A DNA stretch of 64,000 nucleotides, taken from positions 103,901 through 167,900 of the forward strand of contig NZ_NPDX01000007.1 in assembly GCF_002811945.1 (NCBI RefSeq). The letters run 5' to 3'. Below are positions 46,752-56,164 of this stretch, piece by piece. The notes under the pieces are model-generated. The model saw only the letters and a list, made by a program, of their open reading frames with translations, was not told the origin of the DNA and did not search any database. Numbering within the stretch: the first letter of the stretch is position 1; each line of letters opens with the position of its first letter. The position numbers and the translations under genes were made by a program. The DNA is from Leptospira harrisiae (GTDB taxonomy: Bacteria > Spirochaetota > Leptospiria > Leptospirales > Leptospiraceae).

Positions 46752-47198
46752 GTGAACAAATCCCTAGTATTGATTACATTGTTCGTAACTGCTTCTTGTG
46801 CTCGCACATTAGAAGTCAAAAACCAAGAAAACCTTTTTGAAAATTGTATGAAGACATTCCAAGACGAAATCAAATGTCGAGAATTTATGTCCAAATCTGC
46901 AAAAGACATACAATCAGATGATGAAAAACGTGAAGAAGTATTAGCTCAACTAACAGTGGAGCAACTTGCCGGAATGAAACTTCGAAAAGATATCAAGGAC
47001 ACATTGCCAGGTAAAAATGGAAATTTTGTTCGTGAGTATATTGGTGATCCGGATGAAGTAAAACATGGTGGTGATAGAGAGTATTGGGTTTATAAAAGGC
47101 CCATTAGTAAGTTTTCCGGAGATTCGCTTCCTGATAAAGAAATTACGGTGATCTTTCGTAGGTCATTTGTTGAGAGAGTCGAATACAAAAAACCATAA
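46752..47198 (+). CDS. small lipoprotein of unknown function
   Basis: A 148-residue lipoprotein. The GTG start at 46752 has GGGAGG 4 bases upstream; an ATG four codons earlier (46740) is an alternative. The lipobox is VTASC. The mature protein is helical and charged (KSAKDIQSDDEKREEVLAQ), then a YIGDPDEVKHGGDREYWVYKR region and a basic C-terminus. The SmpA/BamE-like idea comes from the GDPDEV segment, but this is weak. An 8-bp inverted repeat ATTGATTT/AAATCAAT lies upstream at 46696-46716. Confidence 0.6.
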   Translation: MNKSLVLITLFVTASCARTLEVKNQENLFENCMKTFQDEIKCREFMSKSAKDIQSDDEKREEVLAQLTVEQLAGMKLRKDIKDTLPGKNGNFVREYIGDPDEVKHGGDREYWVYKRPISKFSGDSLPDKEITVIFRRSFVERVEYKKP

Positions 47199-47250
47199 CA
47201 ACTTCAGCGTTTTTAATTAGGATTGTTTGGTGCTGATTTTTCAATGGAAT

Positions 47251-47275
47251 AGTCAGGAGAGGAAATCTCCTGACT
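47251..47275. terminator. bidirectional terminator between convergent lipoprotein genes
   Basis: A perfect 10-bp stem, AGTCAGGAGA (47251-47260) with TCTCCTGACT (47266-47275), and a 5-base loop. It lies between the stop of the + strand gene (47198) and the stop of the minus strand lipoprotein (47291). No long T run follows on either side. Confidence 0.7.
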
Positions 47276-47290
47276 TAGGTTTTGTTATTA

Positions 47291-47752
47291 TTAGTATACC
47301 AAGTAACCGGTCAAATCTACTGTTGTGCCGGCTGAAGTCGTATACGAAGCGTTACATGCTGCAAATGCACCCGCAAGGGCTTGTTGCGCAAGGCCATAAG
47401 TAAACTGTGGTAAGTTACATGGTTGGATAGGGTCATTGATTTTTTTAAGCACACATTCTTTCAGTGCGTTCAAATCATCTTTTGTTTTACCATCCAATTT
47501 GGTTAAAGAACAACCTGTTCCTGGGTTGAAGTATTCTTTTCCTCCAACACAAGAGTTCGCTGCGACGTAAGCGCCTAGGCATACTTGTTGAACTTCATTG
47601 AAACTTCCAGTGTTAACAAGGTAAAGTAAAGCTGAATTATTATCTTCTTTTTTTGCACCAGACTCCGTGCAGCCAACGATACCGGCTGCCAAAAGAAGTG
47701 CTAAAGAGATTCCTGCTAAACCTGATTTAAAGGATTTCATATTCTTTTTCAT
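47291..47752 (-). CDS. cysteine-containing lipoprotein, TIGR04452-like
   Basis: A 153-residue lipoprotein with lipobox GIVGC. The mature part contains six cysteines (VQQVCLGAYVAANSC, TGCSLTKLDGKTKDDLNALK, ECVLKK, PCNLP, AACNASY) and probably forms disulphides. The spacing recalls the Leptospira family TIGR04452, which is named here from memory and has no known function. It lies 10 bases after the porin gene on the same strand, so the two may be co-expressed. Confidence 0.65.
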   Translation of the reverse strand: MKKNMKSFKSGLAGISLALLLAAGIVGCTESGAKKEDNNSALLYLVNTGSFNEVQQVCLGAYVAANSCVGGKEYFNPGTGCSLTKLDGKTKDDLNALKECVLKKINDPIQPCNLPQFTYGLAQQALAGAFAACNASYTTSAGTTVDLTGYLVY

Positions 47753-47762
47753 CGTTTTCTCC

Positions 47763-49277
47763 TTAGAATTTTGCTACCATACCGACGATAATACCATTTT
47801 GGTGGGAAGCCGGTCTTCCAGAAGTATCTACGAATTGTTGACCAGGACCCCAATCTCTTCTTAAGTCTACTTTCACTTGAAGGTTTTCCGTTAAGTCAAA
47901 CGTAGGTGTAAAAGTGAGGGTTTTGATTTGTCCGTAGTTACTTGTTGCTCTTGCGCCAATCGCATCTTGGAACTTGAGGTCATATCTGTCCGCAGGTGTT
48001 ACTGCAAAAAGAGGAGGGTTAACTACAAGTGATCCGCCGTAACGTTTGTCATCAAGATACTCAAAACGGAAACCAAGTGCAAATAAATTTGTGAATTGGT
48101 ACTTCGCTTGAAATTGGTAAGTTTGGTAAACTCGTTTTACTCTGTTTTCACGTGTGAAACTTGTGTCTTTTGTGAATCCAGCAGCAACTAACCCCGGGTC
48201 TAAGTCAGGAACAAGACCTGGCATTGCGGCATCCAATTTTGCTTTAGTGATTCCAGTTGCCTCGTATCCGAACGCAGCTGTATTGGTTTGACCAGTTCTT
48301 TCACCGTAAGTATAGTCAAAGATGGTAGTCAATTTATCAGTTGGTTTGAAGATCAAAATCAAGTTTTGAATCATCCAGTGGTCAGTTTTGAAAGCTGATT
48401 GTTTAGGGAATGAAGTTCCTGTTGCTTGCTCTAGATAGTAAAGGGAGTTATCTTGTCTACCTTTGATGTTATCATTCGCTTGCAATGTGTTCCAAACTAC
48501 TTGGAATTTGTCAGGTACTACATCATACTTTACTTGTGTTCCAATTGCTCTCGTAGGGTTTGGACCATCAGCGTAAGCGTGTTGTTGTGTGCTAGTTAAA
48601 CTAGATCCACCAACTGGATCACCATAAGGCGCCAATCCGCTATATCCAAATTGTTGGCCATTTCCTGTATAGCCAGTTCCTTGGGCACTATTGTAAAGGT
48701 AAAAACCAGTAGATAGTCTATCGTTAATTTGGAGGTTTGCTCTCGCACCAGTATGGATAAATGGGATTGTGTTAAAGAACACGTAACCTATCGTATAAGC
48801 GATGTTATCCTTTGAGTCAAGAAGTTCCAATCCAATATGTGTTGCCATCTTTCCTACGTCAACTGTCAACCCTTTGAGTACTGGGAAGTATGCTGAAACA
48901 TAAGCTTGTTGTAACAACTGCATATTATGAAGAGAGTTCGTTGTTTGATACGGACGTTCTTGATACATGTTGTTTTGTCCGTTTTGCATATCCAAACGGA
49001 AACCCCATGGACTTTCTTTATCCGCCAACTTCTCCATAGAGAGTTTTACTGCATTCACAGCAAACTGCTTGTTGTAAGTGTGGAAAGTTCCCGCTGTATC
49101 TTGGGTAGCACCTTGCCGGTTGTTTGTAGTATAGTTATAGTATACATCCACATATCCGGAAAAATTTACCAACTCATACCAAGACTTATCCTTTTCCTTT
49201 TTATCCTGAGCAAAAAGGGAAGCTTGGGAAAATAAGGTAGCAACGATCGTCGCCAACAGAGTGTATTTATTTCTCAT
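47763..49277 (-). CDS. outer-membrane beta-barrel porin, BBP2-like
   Basis: A 504-residue outer-membrane protein: signal peptide with cleavage after SLFAQ, then a short charged segment (DKKEKDKSWYELVNF) and a beta-barrel with alternating hydrophobic strands rich in Tyr and Gly. The pattern YNYTTNNRQGATQDTAGTFH and KMATHIGLELLDSKDNIAYT fits the BBP2 family (putative beta-barrel porin 2). The last residue is Phe, as is usual for barrels assembled by BamA. The ligand is not visible. It may be co-transcribed with the small lipoprotein. Confidence 0.85.
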   Translation of the reverse strand: MRNKYTLLATIVATLFSQASLFAQDKKEKDKSWYELVNFSGYVDVYYNYTTNNRQGATQDTAGTFHTYNKQFAVNAVKLSMEKLADKESPWGFRLDMQNGQNNMYQERPYQTTNSLHNMQLLQQAYVSAYFPVLKGLTVDVGKMATHIGLELLDSKDNIAYTIGYVFFNTIPFIHTGARANLQINDRLSTGFYLYNSAQGTGYTGNGQQFGYSGLAPYGDPVGGSSLTSTQQHAYADGPNPTRAIGTQVKYDVVPDKFQVVWNTLQANDNIKGRQDNSLYYLEQATGTSFPKQSAFKTDHWMIQNLILIFKPTDKLTTIFDYTYGERTGQTNTAAFGYEATGITKAKLDAAMPGLVPDLDPGLVAAGFTKDTSFTRENRVKRVYQTYQFQAKYQFTNLFALGFRFEYLDDKRYGGSLVVNPPLFAVTPADRYDLKFQDAIGARATSNYGQIKTLTFTPTFDLTENLQVKVDLRRDWGPGQQFVDTSGRPASHQNGIIVGMVAKF

Positions 49278-49455
49278 TTGCCATTTCTCCTATGTGAACT
49301 TGTTGTGCAAGTTGTGTACCAGGTTGGCGGAGATTCCTTCAGCGCTCGGAAGAAAAAAGAGAAACACTGTATTTGAATGGGTTCTTGCGAAAAAAAAATA
49401 AAATTTTGATTAATAAAAGAACAAAAAAAAATCCAAATCAGCGGGAATTTTGAAT

Positions 49456-50742
49456 TTATTTGATCAGTTTGCTTATTAATTGAGCAGAGTGACGCAATAG
49501 TCCTGAATATTCATTTTCTTTAGGCGAGTGTAGGACAAGATCTAAGAGATTTGCTAAGACGCTTCCATAATTGGTTTTTGGTAGATCTGGAAAGGTTTCG
49601 GAGAGGTGATTGCCGTTTAATTTCAAGTCAGTGAGAAGCAATGGAGGCCCTTCCTCCCAAATCTGAACCAATTGGTTCACTGTATCTCCAAAAATTGGTT
49701 GTAGATTGAGGATGAATTCTCTATTGATTTGGTATCTTGCTTGGAAATGTCGTTTAACTGGTGCTAAATATTCTTTTTTTAAAGTAAAGTCGTCTACTTT
49801 GATTAAGTTAGGATTTGATTCCCACTTGGAAATAAATTCAAAAAACAACAAACCATCTTTGGTATTTTGACCTGAGAACTTTAAAGTTCGTAATATTGAT
49901 TCTAGTTCCTTAGCAGTGGATTTATCAGCTATCGAATAAAAAGCCAATGCTAATTGTAATCCAATAAATTCTTTAGATGTTTGATTCAACCTTTCTAAAA
50001 TATTTTTTTTGGGATTTAGTTCTGTTGGAAGTTGGGGAAGGAAAATTTGAAAGATACCTTCTTCACTAAGGAGTTGGATCATTCGAGCAGGATTTTGCCC
50101 CATAAATGATTTTAAAATTTCATCCTGAAATCGTTCTAAAGATATTTTTTTGGTGACGTGTTTTGTTTCGTGAATTGCTTTCTTTGTTTCATTTTCAATG
50201 AAAAAATCTAAAGTACTGGCAAATCTTAATGCACGAATGGGCCTTAATCCATCTTCTGAAAAACGTTTGATTGGATTTCCAATTGTACGAATTGTTCTTT
50301 CTTGGATATCTTTTTGACCAAAGTGTTCGTCTACAAGAATTCCCGTAGATAAATCAAAAGCCAATGCATTCATAGTAAAATCTCTGCGTTTTAAATCTTC
50401 GGATAATGTTGTACCAAATTCTACATGATCGGGCCTTCTGCCATCAGTATAATCTTTGTCTATCCGATAGGTCGTGACTTCATAGTTAACTTTATCTAAA
50501 ACAATCGTTACTGTTCCATGTTCGATTCCTGTATCGATGACGGTTCGAAAGAGTCGTTTTACTTGTTTTGGTTCAGCATTTGTCGTTAAATCGTATTCCT
50601 TTGGAATTTTGCCCATTACCAAATCACGCACAGATCCACCAACTAGATAACATTCAAAACCTGCACCTTTCAGTGCAGAGTTTATTTGTAATAAGTGGTT
50701 TAAATTGAATTTGGGAATTAACGATTGGGTATCTATTGGCAA
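49456..50742 (-). CDS. CCA tRNA nucleotidyltransferase / poly(A) polymerase family
   Basis: A 428-residue nucleotidyltransferase. The head domain is clear: CYLVGGSVRDLVMGKIPKEYD, DLTTNAEPKQVKRLFRTVID, GTVTIVLDKVNYEVTTYR and RRDFTMNALAFDLSTGILVD. The tail is helical and divergent. The class is defined by tRNA CCA addition or RNA 3' tailing; this sequence does not settle which. Start: TTG at 50742, the only start after the in-frame stop, with AGAGG 12 bases upstream inside the Fur gene. It overlaps the Fur gene by 10 bases, so it is co-translated. Confidence 0.88.
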   Translation of the reverse strand: MPIDTQSLIPKFNLNHLLQINSALKGAGFECYLVGGSVRDLVMGKIPKEYDLTTNAEPKQVKRLFRTVIDTGIEHGTVTIVLDKVNYEVTTYRIDKDYTDGRRPDHVEFGTTLSEDLKRRDFTMNALAFDLSTGILVDEHFGQKDIQERTIRTIGNPIKRFSEDGLRPIRALRFASTLDFFIENETKKAIHETKHVTKKISLERFQDEILKSFMGQNPARMIQLLSEEGIFQIFLPQLPTELNPKKNILERLNQTSKEFIGLQLALAFYSIADKSTAKELESILRTLKFSGQNTKDGLLFFEFISKWESNPNLIKVDDFTLKKEYLAPVKRHFQARYQINREFILNLQPIFGDTVNQLVQIWEEGPPLLLTDLKLNGNHLSETFPDLPKTNYGSVLANLLDLVLHSPKENEYSGLLRHSAQLISKLIK

Positions 50743-51155
50743 TTTCTACACTTGCCTCTAAAAACAATTTCAACTGATTCTGTAGAAAAACCTTTTAGTT
50801 GTTTGGCGGAAGGAATCCCATTCCATGGATCATCAATACATTCTATTTTACCACAAACATTACAGATTAAATGTCCATGTGCTGCAGAAACTATATGGTT
50901 CCCATCTGACTTTAACTCAAAATAGGTGACTCGATCTGTGGAATGAAGGGAATTTAAAAGATTTTTTTCTTCTAGATCAGATAAGGCTCTGTAGATGGTT
51001 ACTCTGTCCCAAGACTCCTCTTTTGGGAGTTTTTCCATAATTTCCTGGTGGTTGAGGGGCCTTGGAGATCCTTGTAGAATGGAAAGAACTTGTTCACGAT
51101 TTTTCGTAACTTTCAGTCCGATTTTTTTTAGTATTTGAGAAGGATCACCAGCCAT
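50733..51155 (-). CDS. Fur-family metal-responsive regulator
   Basis: A 140-residue repressor. The winged helix (LKVTKNREQVLSILQGSPRP, VTIYRALSDLEEKNLLN) is followed by the metal domain: a His-rich HGHLICNVCGKIECIDD with CxxC, and a second Cys pair CRNC near the end. The structural zinc site is complete; whether it senses Fe, Zn or Mn cannot be told. The ATG at 51155 starts after a non-conserved stretch. It overlaps the CCA transferase gene by 10 bases. Confidence 0.88.
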   Translation of the reverse strand: MAGDPSQILKKIGLKVTKNREQVLSILQGSPRPLNHQEIMEKLPKEESWDRVTIYRALSDLEEKNLLNSLHSTDRVTYFELKSDGNHIVSAAHGHLICNVCGKIECIDDPWNGIPSAKQLKGFSTESVEIVFRGKCRNCQ

Positions 51156-51187
51156 GATTTGTTTATCCTGTGATGGGGGAAGATTGT

Positions 51188-51547
51188 CTATTCTAAAATC
51201 ACGTTTGCTTTCCAGATTTCCCAATACCGAATTCCTAAACGAGTGTGGATTTGTAAAAGCGCCTCAATTTCTTTTCCTTTGTTTTTTTCGACAATGACAG
51301 GCGCTATTCCTAAATCCAATTTTCGATTGAGAATGGTATCGATTTCTTCTTTGGCCATTTGAGTCACTTTGTCACAGTCATCTTTTCTTTCTACGAGTAA
51401 GGTTTTGTTTTTTTCGCAAAAAATTGCCGATTGGAAGTGCGATTTATTTTCTAAAAGATCATCCAACTGCTTCGTGATTGATTTCTTACAATTCGATAAG
51501 GAGCAAATCAAAAAAAAACTAAACAGAAGATAAAAACTAATTTTCAC
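51188..51547 (-). CDS. small lipoprotein of unknown function
   Basis: A 119-residue lipoprotein: signal peptide ending in CSLSNC. The start is GTG at 51547 with AAGGA six bases upstream; it follows the RNase HI stop by two bases, so translation is coupled. The mature protein is charged and helical (SITKQLDDLLENKSHFQSAI, QIHTRLGIRYWEIWKANV). A Cys pair occurs at FCEKN and DDCDK. Not recognised. Confidence 0.6.
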   Translation of the reverse strand: MKISFYLLFSFFLICSLSNCKKSITKQLDDLLENKSHFQSAIFCEKNKTLLVERKDDCDKVTQMAKEEIDTILNRKLDLGIAPVIVEKNKGKEIEALLQIHTRLGIRYWEIWKANVILE

Positions 51548-51549
51548 AA

Positions 51550-51963
51550 TCAATCCTTTTTATCTTGGGCGATGTTTGCGAGTTGGTCTGCTCGTGAGTT
51601 TTGTTCTCGAGGAATATATTGTATTTCAAAATTTTGAAATGAAGACTTTAGGGTTTCGCATTTATTTTTGAAAACAAGTAAGTCTTTATTTTTTACCTTA
51701 TATTCGCCTTTCATCTGTTTAACGACGAGTTCAGAATCTAATCGGAAACGAATTTTTTGTAAGTTTTGTTTTATGGCTTCTTCCATCCCACGGTACAAAG
51801 CTTGCCATTCTGCCACATTGTTTGTGGCGGTTCCAATTTTTTCAGAAAGAAAAAAAAATTCGATTCCATCATTGTCTTGAAATGAAACACCAATGGCAGC
51901 AGGGCCTGGATTTCCGCGGGAACTACCGTCACAATAAATGAAGGTGGTATCTTTTGTCGACAT
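51550..51963 (-). CDS. ribonuclease HI-like protein
   Basis: A 137-residue RNase H fold protein that cleaves RNA in RNA-DNA hybrids. The catalytic residues are visible: Asp in YCDGSSRGNPGPAAIG, Glu in NNVAEWQALYRG, Asp in RFRLDSELVVKQ and Asp in NSRADQLANIAQ. The short form without the extended basic loop matches the RnhA-like/Bacillus YpdQ type. The ATG at 51963 is chosen over an upstream extension. Two bases separate its stop from the next gene's GTG. Confidence 0.9.
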   Translation of the reverse strand: MSTKDTTFIYCDGSSRGNPGPAAIGVSFQDNDGIEFFFLSEKIGTATNNVAEWQALYRGMEEAIKQNLQKIRFRLDSELVVKQMKGEYKVKNKDLLVFKNKCETLKSSFQNFEIQYIPREQNSRADQLANIAQDKKD

Positions 51964-52083
51964 AGCCGACAGTCTTTCTAGTGACTCAATCCTCACCAAT
52001 CAAAAACACGAACTGGTTATAAAAAAATCTTTTGAATTCTGATTTATGAAGGACTTTTTTTCGGTGTCGTGGTAAACGGAGCG

Positions 52084-52131
52084 TATTGGGTGGCGGGTGG
52101 ATAACCCCACCCAGTCTCAATAGGGCGGGGA
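52084..52131 (+). repeat. GC-rich dispersed intergenic hairpin repeat, copy 2
   Basis: TATTGGGTGGCGGGTGG begins it, as in copy 1 read on the minus strand. A hairpin of CCCCACCC (52105-52112) and GGGCGGGG (52123-52130), with one mismatch, follows. It overlaps a non-functional in-frame TTG (52086) of the RlmK-like gene but lies before the true ATG. The third, cut copy at the window end has the same terminal arm. Confidence 0.75.
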
Positions 52132-52172
52132 GATCTATCCAAAAATCCCATCCAGCCCAAAAAGGAAAATGC

Positions 52173-53162
52173 ATGACCGAACGGGGATTTGGTGCCCTTA
52201 CCATGTTTGAAAATCGCCTTCGCAAACTAAAGAAGGAACGCGAAAAATGGGCAAAACGAGAATCTGTTGATTGTTACCGTATCTATTCTGAAGACATCCC
52301 TCAGGTGCCTTGTATTTTGGATCGGTATCCCAATGGATTGGTTTTATATGATAAAAGTTCCTTACGTTTCCAAGCAGAGGAAGGTCACGAAGAACGTTTT
52401 GATCGTATCGCTGCAATTGCGCGAGAAGTATTTCAAATTACAGAAGAACAATTATATTTAAAAAGACGGAAAAAACAAAAAGGATCAGATCAATATGACA
52501 AATTTGCTATTGAAGGAAATTTTCAATGGGTAAAAGAATCTAATTTAGAATTTCGTGTCAATCTGTCTGATTATTTGGATACAGGACTTTTTTTGGATCA
52601 TCGTATCACAAGAGATTGGTTAAGGAAAGTTTCGAAAGGTAAATCTGTTTTGAATTTATTTTCATACACAGGTGCATTTTCCGTCTATGCAGCGTCAGGT
52701 GGTGCAAACAAAACCAAAAGTGTAGATCTCTCCAAAACATATTGCGATTGGGCATTGAAAAATTTGGAACACAACGGTTTTAAATCTGCCAATCACCAAA
52801 TTATAAATGCTGACATTTTGCAATGGATCGAAGAAGAAACAAAAAATCCTAACCGGGAACGTTATGATTTAATTTTTCTAGATCCTCCAACCTTTTCCAA
52901 TAGTAAAAAAATGCGAGAGGAATGGGATGTACAAACAAAACATAAAAATCTTCTGTTATTACTTTTAACAAAATTTCTTTCTGATAATGGAGAAATTTGG
53001 TTCTCTACCAATTTTAGGAAATTCAAAATGGAAGTTGAAGAGGAAGAGTGGACCGAACGTGGTTTTATTTGTGTCAACCGTTCCAAAGAATCAATTCCAG
53101 CAGATTTTCGTGATGAAAAAATTCATCAGTTGTTCTGCATCCAACCAGAACCCAATATTTAA
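52173..53162 (+). CDS. class I SAM-dependent methyltransferase, RlmK/RlmI-like
   Basis: A 329-residue methyltransferase. The N-terminal YRIYSEDIPQVPCILDRYPN region, the Rossmann part VLNLFSYTGAFSVYAASGGA and VDLSKTYCDWALKNL, and the catalytic-loop motif LIFLDPPTFSNSKKM are shared with the C-terminal half of E. coli RlmKL (23S rRNA methylation) and with RlmI. The PUA domain is absent or minimal. Start: the ATG at 52173 has AGGA 7 bases upstream, better than a later ATG at 52203. A tRNA or rRNA target is inferred. Confidence 0.85.
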   Translation: MTERGFGALTMFENRLRKLKKEREKWAKRESVDCYRIYSEDIPQVPCILDRYPNGLVLYDKSSLRFQAEEGHEERFDRIAAIAREVFQITEEQLYLKRRKKQKGSDQYDKFAIEGNFQWVKESNLEFRVNLSDYLDTGLFLDHRITRDWLRKVSKGKSVLNLFSYTGAFSVYAASGGANKTKSVDLSKTYCDWALKNLEHNGFKSANHQIINADILQWIEEETKNPNRERYDLIFLDPPTFSNSKKMREEWDVQTKHKNLLLLLLTKFLSDNGEIWFSTNFRKFKMEVEEEEWTERGFICVNRSKESIPADFRDEKIHQLFCIQPEPNI

Positions 53163-53165
53163 CCA

Positions 53166-53906
53166 CTAATATTTAACAAAAGGATCAATCCGTTCGGCGA
53201 GAATTCTGCGGTTTTCGCCAGACTGTAAAGACAATATCCCTCGCATGATGGCTTGTCGTTCGTTACTCTCTCGTTTGGCGACCACTTTGAGTTGGTTCGA
53301 GATAGGCAGTAGGATTAAATTCGCAAATGAGATTCCGTAAAAGGTGGCGATGAAGGCAGTTGCAATTCCTTGGCCAAGAACTTTTGTCCCTCCATCTAAA
53401 TTTTCAAGAACTGTCACAAGTCCAAGAACAGTTCCAATGATTCCCACTGTGGGAGAGAAACCTGCAGCGGTTTCAAAAACTTTTGCAGATTTTATATCAT
53501 TCTTTTCTTCCTCTTCGTGTGCTTCCCACAAAATTTCTTCAATGGTTCTGGGGTCTGACCCATCAACAATCAATTGAATCCCTTTTTGTAAAAACGGGTT
53601 CTCTAACTTTTTAGCTTCATCTTCTAATGACAATAACCCATCTTTTCTAGCTTTTTCCCAAAATCGAAAAAATATTAGCTTTAGATCTTTTTCTTTTTTT
53701 CTAGAAAGTGCAAATCGTGTATCTCTAACAGCTTTAGTCACTTGTGAAATGGAATAGGAAGCAAAGGTGGCACCTAACGTTCCGCCTACGATTAGCAACA
53801 TTGCAGGAAGATGAAAAAAGGAACGTAACGATGCACCTTCGATTAAAATTGCAACAAACACCGATAAAACGGCTGCGAGGATTCCGAGTAATGTGGAATG
53901 GATCAT
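53166..53906 (-). CDS. MotA-type proton-channel stator subunit
   Basis: A 246-residue inner-membrane protein of the MotA/ExbB family. Four hydrophobic segments lie in MotA arrangement, with the proton path region PTVGIIGTVLGLVTVLENL and TAFIATFYGISFANLILLP. The conserved Glu/Arg pair of the cytoplasmic loop is not obvious. No MotB gene is adjacent. The ATG at 53906 overlaps the stop of the large TPR protein (53903) by four bases, so the pair is co-translated. It may drive a flagellar or another stator-type machine; which one is uncertain. Confidence 0.8.
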   Translation of the reverse strand: MIHSTLLGILAAVLSVFVAILIEGASLRSFFHLPAMLLIVGGTLGATFASYSISQVTKAVRDTRFALSRKKEKDLKLIFFRFWEKARKDGLLSLEDEAKKLENPFLQKGIQLIVDGSDPRTIEEILWEAHEEEEKNDIKSAKVFETAAGFSPTVGIIGTVLGLVTVLENLDGGTKVLGQGIATAFIATFYGISFANLILLPISNQLKVVAKRESNERQAIMRGILSLQSGENRRILAERIDPFVKY

Positions 53907-56086
53907 TGAATTCTTGCCTCTCTCAAATCTGGTCGAACACTCAACCTTCTGAGTGAATCTTTTTTTTCTATAACTTCGTTTTTAAGTCTTTCCCAAATCA
54001 CAGAATCAGGATTTTCTCTTATTCTTGCACTGATAATAGGTTCTACTTCTTTCCAGTTTTCCTGATTAATGAATAATCGAACGCGCGCTAACTCTAGTTC
54101 ATTTGCTTGGTCAGTTTGATTGTTTATCCGATAAAATCTTTCCAAGGAACTCATTGTACGAAGGGCATTGTTCCAATCGCCTAAAGATTCAAACATAGGT
54201 ATCAAAGAATTCCAAGCGAATTCTTGGAATTCAACATCGGAACTTAAGTCCTCGAGAATGGGAATGTATTCCGCTTCCGGCGTTGTGAATTTTAAACTAT
54301 TAAAAGCAATTCTCAGTAAATCAGGTTTTGGTGGTTCAAATTTCCTTGCGATGGCAATGGCATCCAAAGCTAGTTTGTTTTGTCCAATCGTATGGTAAAA
54401 CCTTGCATATTCTGCAAAGGATTCGTAATAAAGATGTTTAATCTCAAGTGCATCTTTTCTCAAATCACCCGATGAATATTTCAATACAGAATCAATGACT
54501 GCTACTACCTCTAAGGTAGTTGCATTATCTAATTTTTCTGCGAAGTATTTTAATTTCCAATCTGATGGCAAAGTGTTAGCAAAGCCAATTTTTGATTCTA
54601 AATAACTTGGGTAATAAATATCGAAATTCCAGTATGACTTTCGACTCAAAAGTGATAAGGCATTGATGTGATGAAATTGATTGGATTTATTTCTAGTTGT
54701 TAAGATTAGGAATGGATGTTGCTCCTGGCTCAATCTCTCAATGTAAGAAATGATTTGTGATTGGTTGGAACTAAGGCCTAAAACGACGGTTTTATCTTTG
54801 ATTTCCGAATGTTTTGGTAAAAATGGATTTGATTCAAATGGTAAAAAAGATTTATAATAAATATAATCTTTGTTATTGAAAGTTATATTGGTAATTGCAA
54901 ATGGGATTGGATCAAAAATTTCTTTTTTAGAAAACGGAGAGTTGGTTCTGATCGTTGGCGGGGAAAAGAAAAGTAAAACAATGAAAGTAGCTGCAGCCAA
55001 CATCATAATTCTTGGCAAACGCACAATATGTTTTTGCATTAGGTAAGGATATACTAGAACAGGAACAAATAACAGAGCTGAGATGGTCCTGATACCCATT
55101 GGTAAATTCCAGAAGTATAACAAAAAAGAAAGACCAAGGTAGATACTTGTTTCAAATCCAATTAATAGATATTCTTTATAAGCAGTTTTGTTTGGTTTAA
55201 AAAATCCAACAATAGATCCTGTGATGATACAAAGTGCGATAAAAAAAGAACTCCAGTAAGTCTGGTAAATAAAGAAGAAAAATGCAAAAAGAAGAGCAAC
55301 TCTTCCAATTAAAAACACAGCTTTAGTTTCTTTTTTTAAACCACCTAGTAGAGATAAAACTCTTCCAAAGATTACTGAAAAGGAAACAGAAAGGATGAGT
55401 GGAATCTTGGGGCCAGGTTGGAAGTATAAATGTAAAATACAGTATGAGATAAGTAAAGACAGTGCAGATCGATAGAAAGGAGCAAATAACGGATGTTTGC
55501 CGATTTTTGATCTAATTTTGTAAAACTTACTAGCGTAGGGGCTTCTTTGTACAAACGTGCTTATCAAATACAGTGACAACAAAATGTAAAATACCGCTAA
55601 CAGAACTTTCATGGAGTAATTTTGGTTTGGTTCAAAGAGTGAGTAAAATGTGAATACGGTCACACCAAGAGCAAAACTCAAAAAACGGAAATCGCGTAAT
55701 GACCCACCATAGATCCCAACTGCGAATGCAGATATGATTCCGCTGAATAAAACCAATTCAAAGGAAAAAATATAATCGATAAGAAACTCTGCAGAATTGG
55801 CACGTAAAAACCAAAAAATTTGAATGATGGCTGCCACAAGAAGAGTAAGTGCCAAACTTAGAGGTAACGTTTGTTTGTATTTCCTGTAGATAAATCCTAC
55901 TGCAAAGAAAATAATAAGAAGGATTTGTAGCACAGGGTATGCAGTGTCCGTACGATCGATGAGTGCAAGTTCAGATCCGGCTACATAAAAAAATAGAGAA
56001 AGAACATAACCTATCGATAGGCTAAGACTAAACTCGAGTGAGGGGAAGAGGCCGGTTTCCCAGAAACGTTTCCATTGAGAATCCAT
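53903..56086 (-). CDS. large polytopic membrane protein with TPR-like tail
   Basis: A 727-residue protein not recognised as any family. Residues about 15-420 carry some 12 hydrophobic segments. Then follow a periplasmic or cytoplasmic linker (TNSPFSKKEIFDPIPFAITN), a Rossmann-like strand (TVVLGLSSNQSQIISYIERL) and a helical TPR-like region (SFAEYARFYHTIGQNKLALD, IPILEDLSSDVEFQEFAWNS). The ATG at 56086 is the most likely start; longer frames reach into the divergent glycosyltransferase promoter. It is co-translated with the MotA-type gene. A spermidine-synthase-like fold is possible but weak. Confidence 0.6.
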   Translation of the reverse strand: MDSQWKRFWETGLFPSLEFSLSLSIGYVLSLFFYVAGSELALIDRTDTAYPVLQILLIIFFAVGFIYRKYKQTLPLSLALTLLVAAIIQIFWFLRANSAEFLIDYIFSFELVLFSGIISAFAVGIYGGSLRDFRFLSFALGVTVFTFYSLFEPNQNYSMKVLLAVFYILLSLYLISTFVQRSPYASKFYKIRSKIGKHPLFAPFYRSALSLLISYCILHLYFQPGPKIPLILSVSFSVIFGRVLSLLGGLKKETKAVFLIGRVALLFAFFFFIYQTYWSSFFIALCIITGSIVGFFKPNKTAYKEYLLIGFETSIYLGLSFLLYFWNLPMGIRTISALLFVPVLVYPYLMQKHIVRLPRIMMLAAATFIVLLFFSPPTIRTNSPFSKKEIFDPIPFAITNITFNNKDYIYYKSFLPFESNPFLPKHSEIKDKTVVLGLSSNQSQIISYIERLSQEQHPFLILTTRNKSNQFHHINALSLLSRKSYWNFDIYYPSYLESKIGFANTLPSDWKLKYFAEKLDNATTLEVVAVIDSVLKYSSGDLRKDALEIKHLYYESFAEYARFYHTIGQNKLALDAIAIARKFEPPKPDLLRIAFNSLKFTTPEAEYIPILEDLSSDVEFQEFAWNSLIPMFESLGDWNNALRTMSSLERFYRINNQTDQANELELARVRLFINQENWKEVEPIISARIRENPDSVIWERLKNEVIEKKDSLRRLSVRPDLREARIQ

Positions 56087-56164
56087 AGAATTTGCTACCA
56101 AAGATGTCGGATGGGTCACTTTCGCAAACCAAAGAAAATCTAATTTTATTTGGCGGTGCACAAA

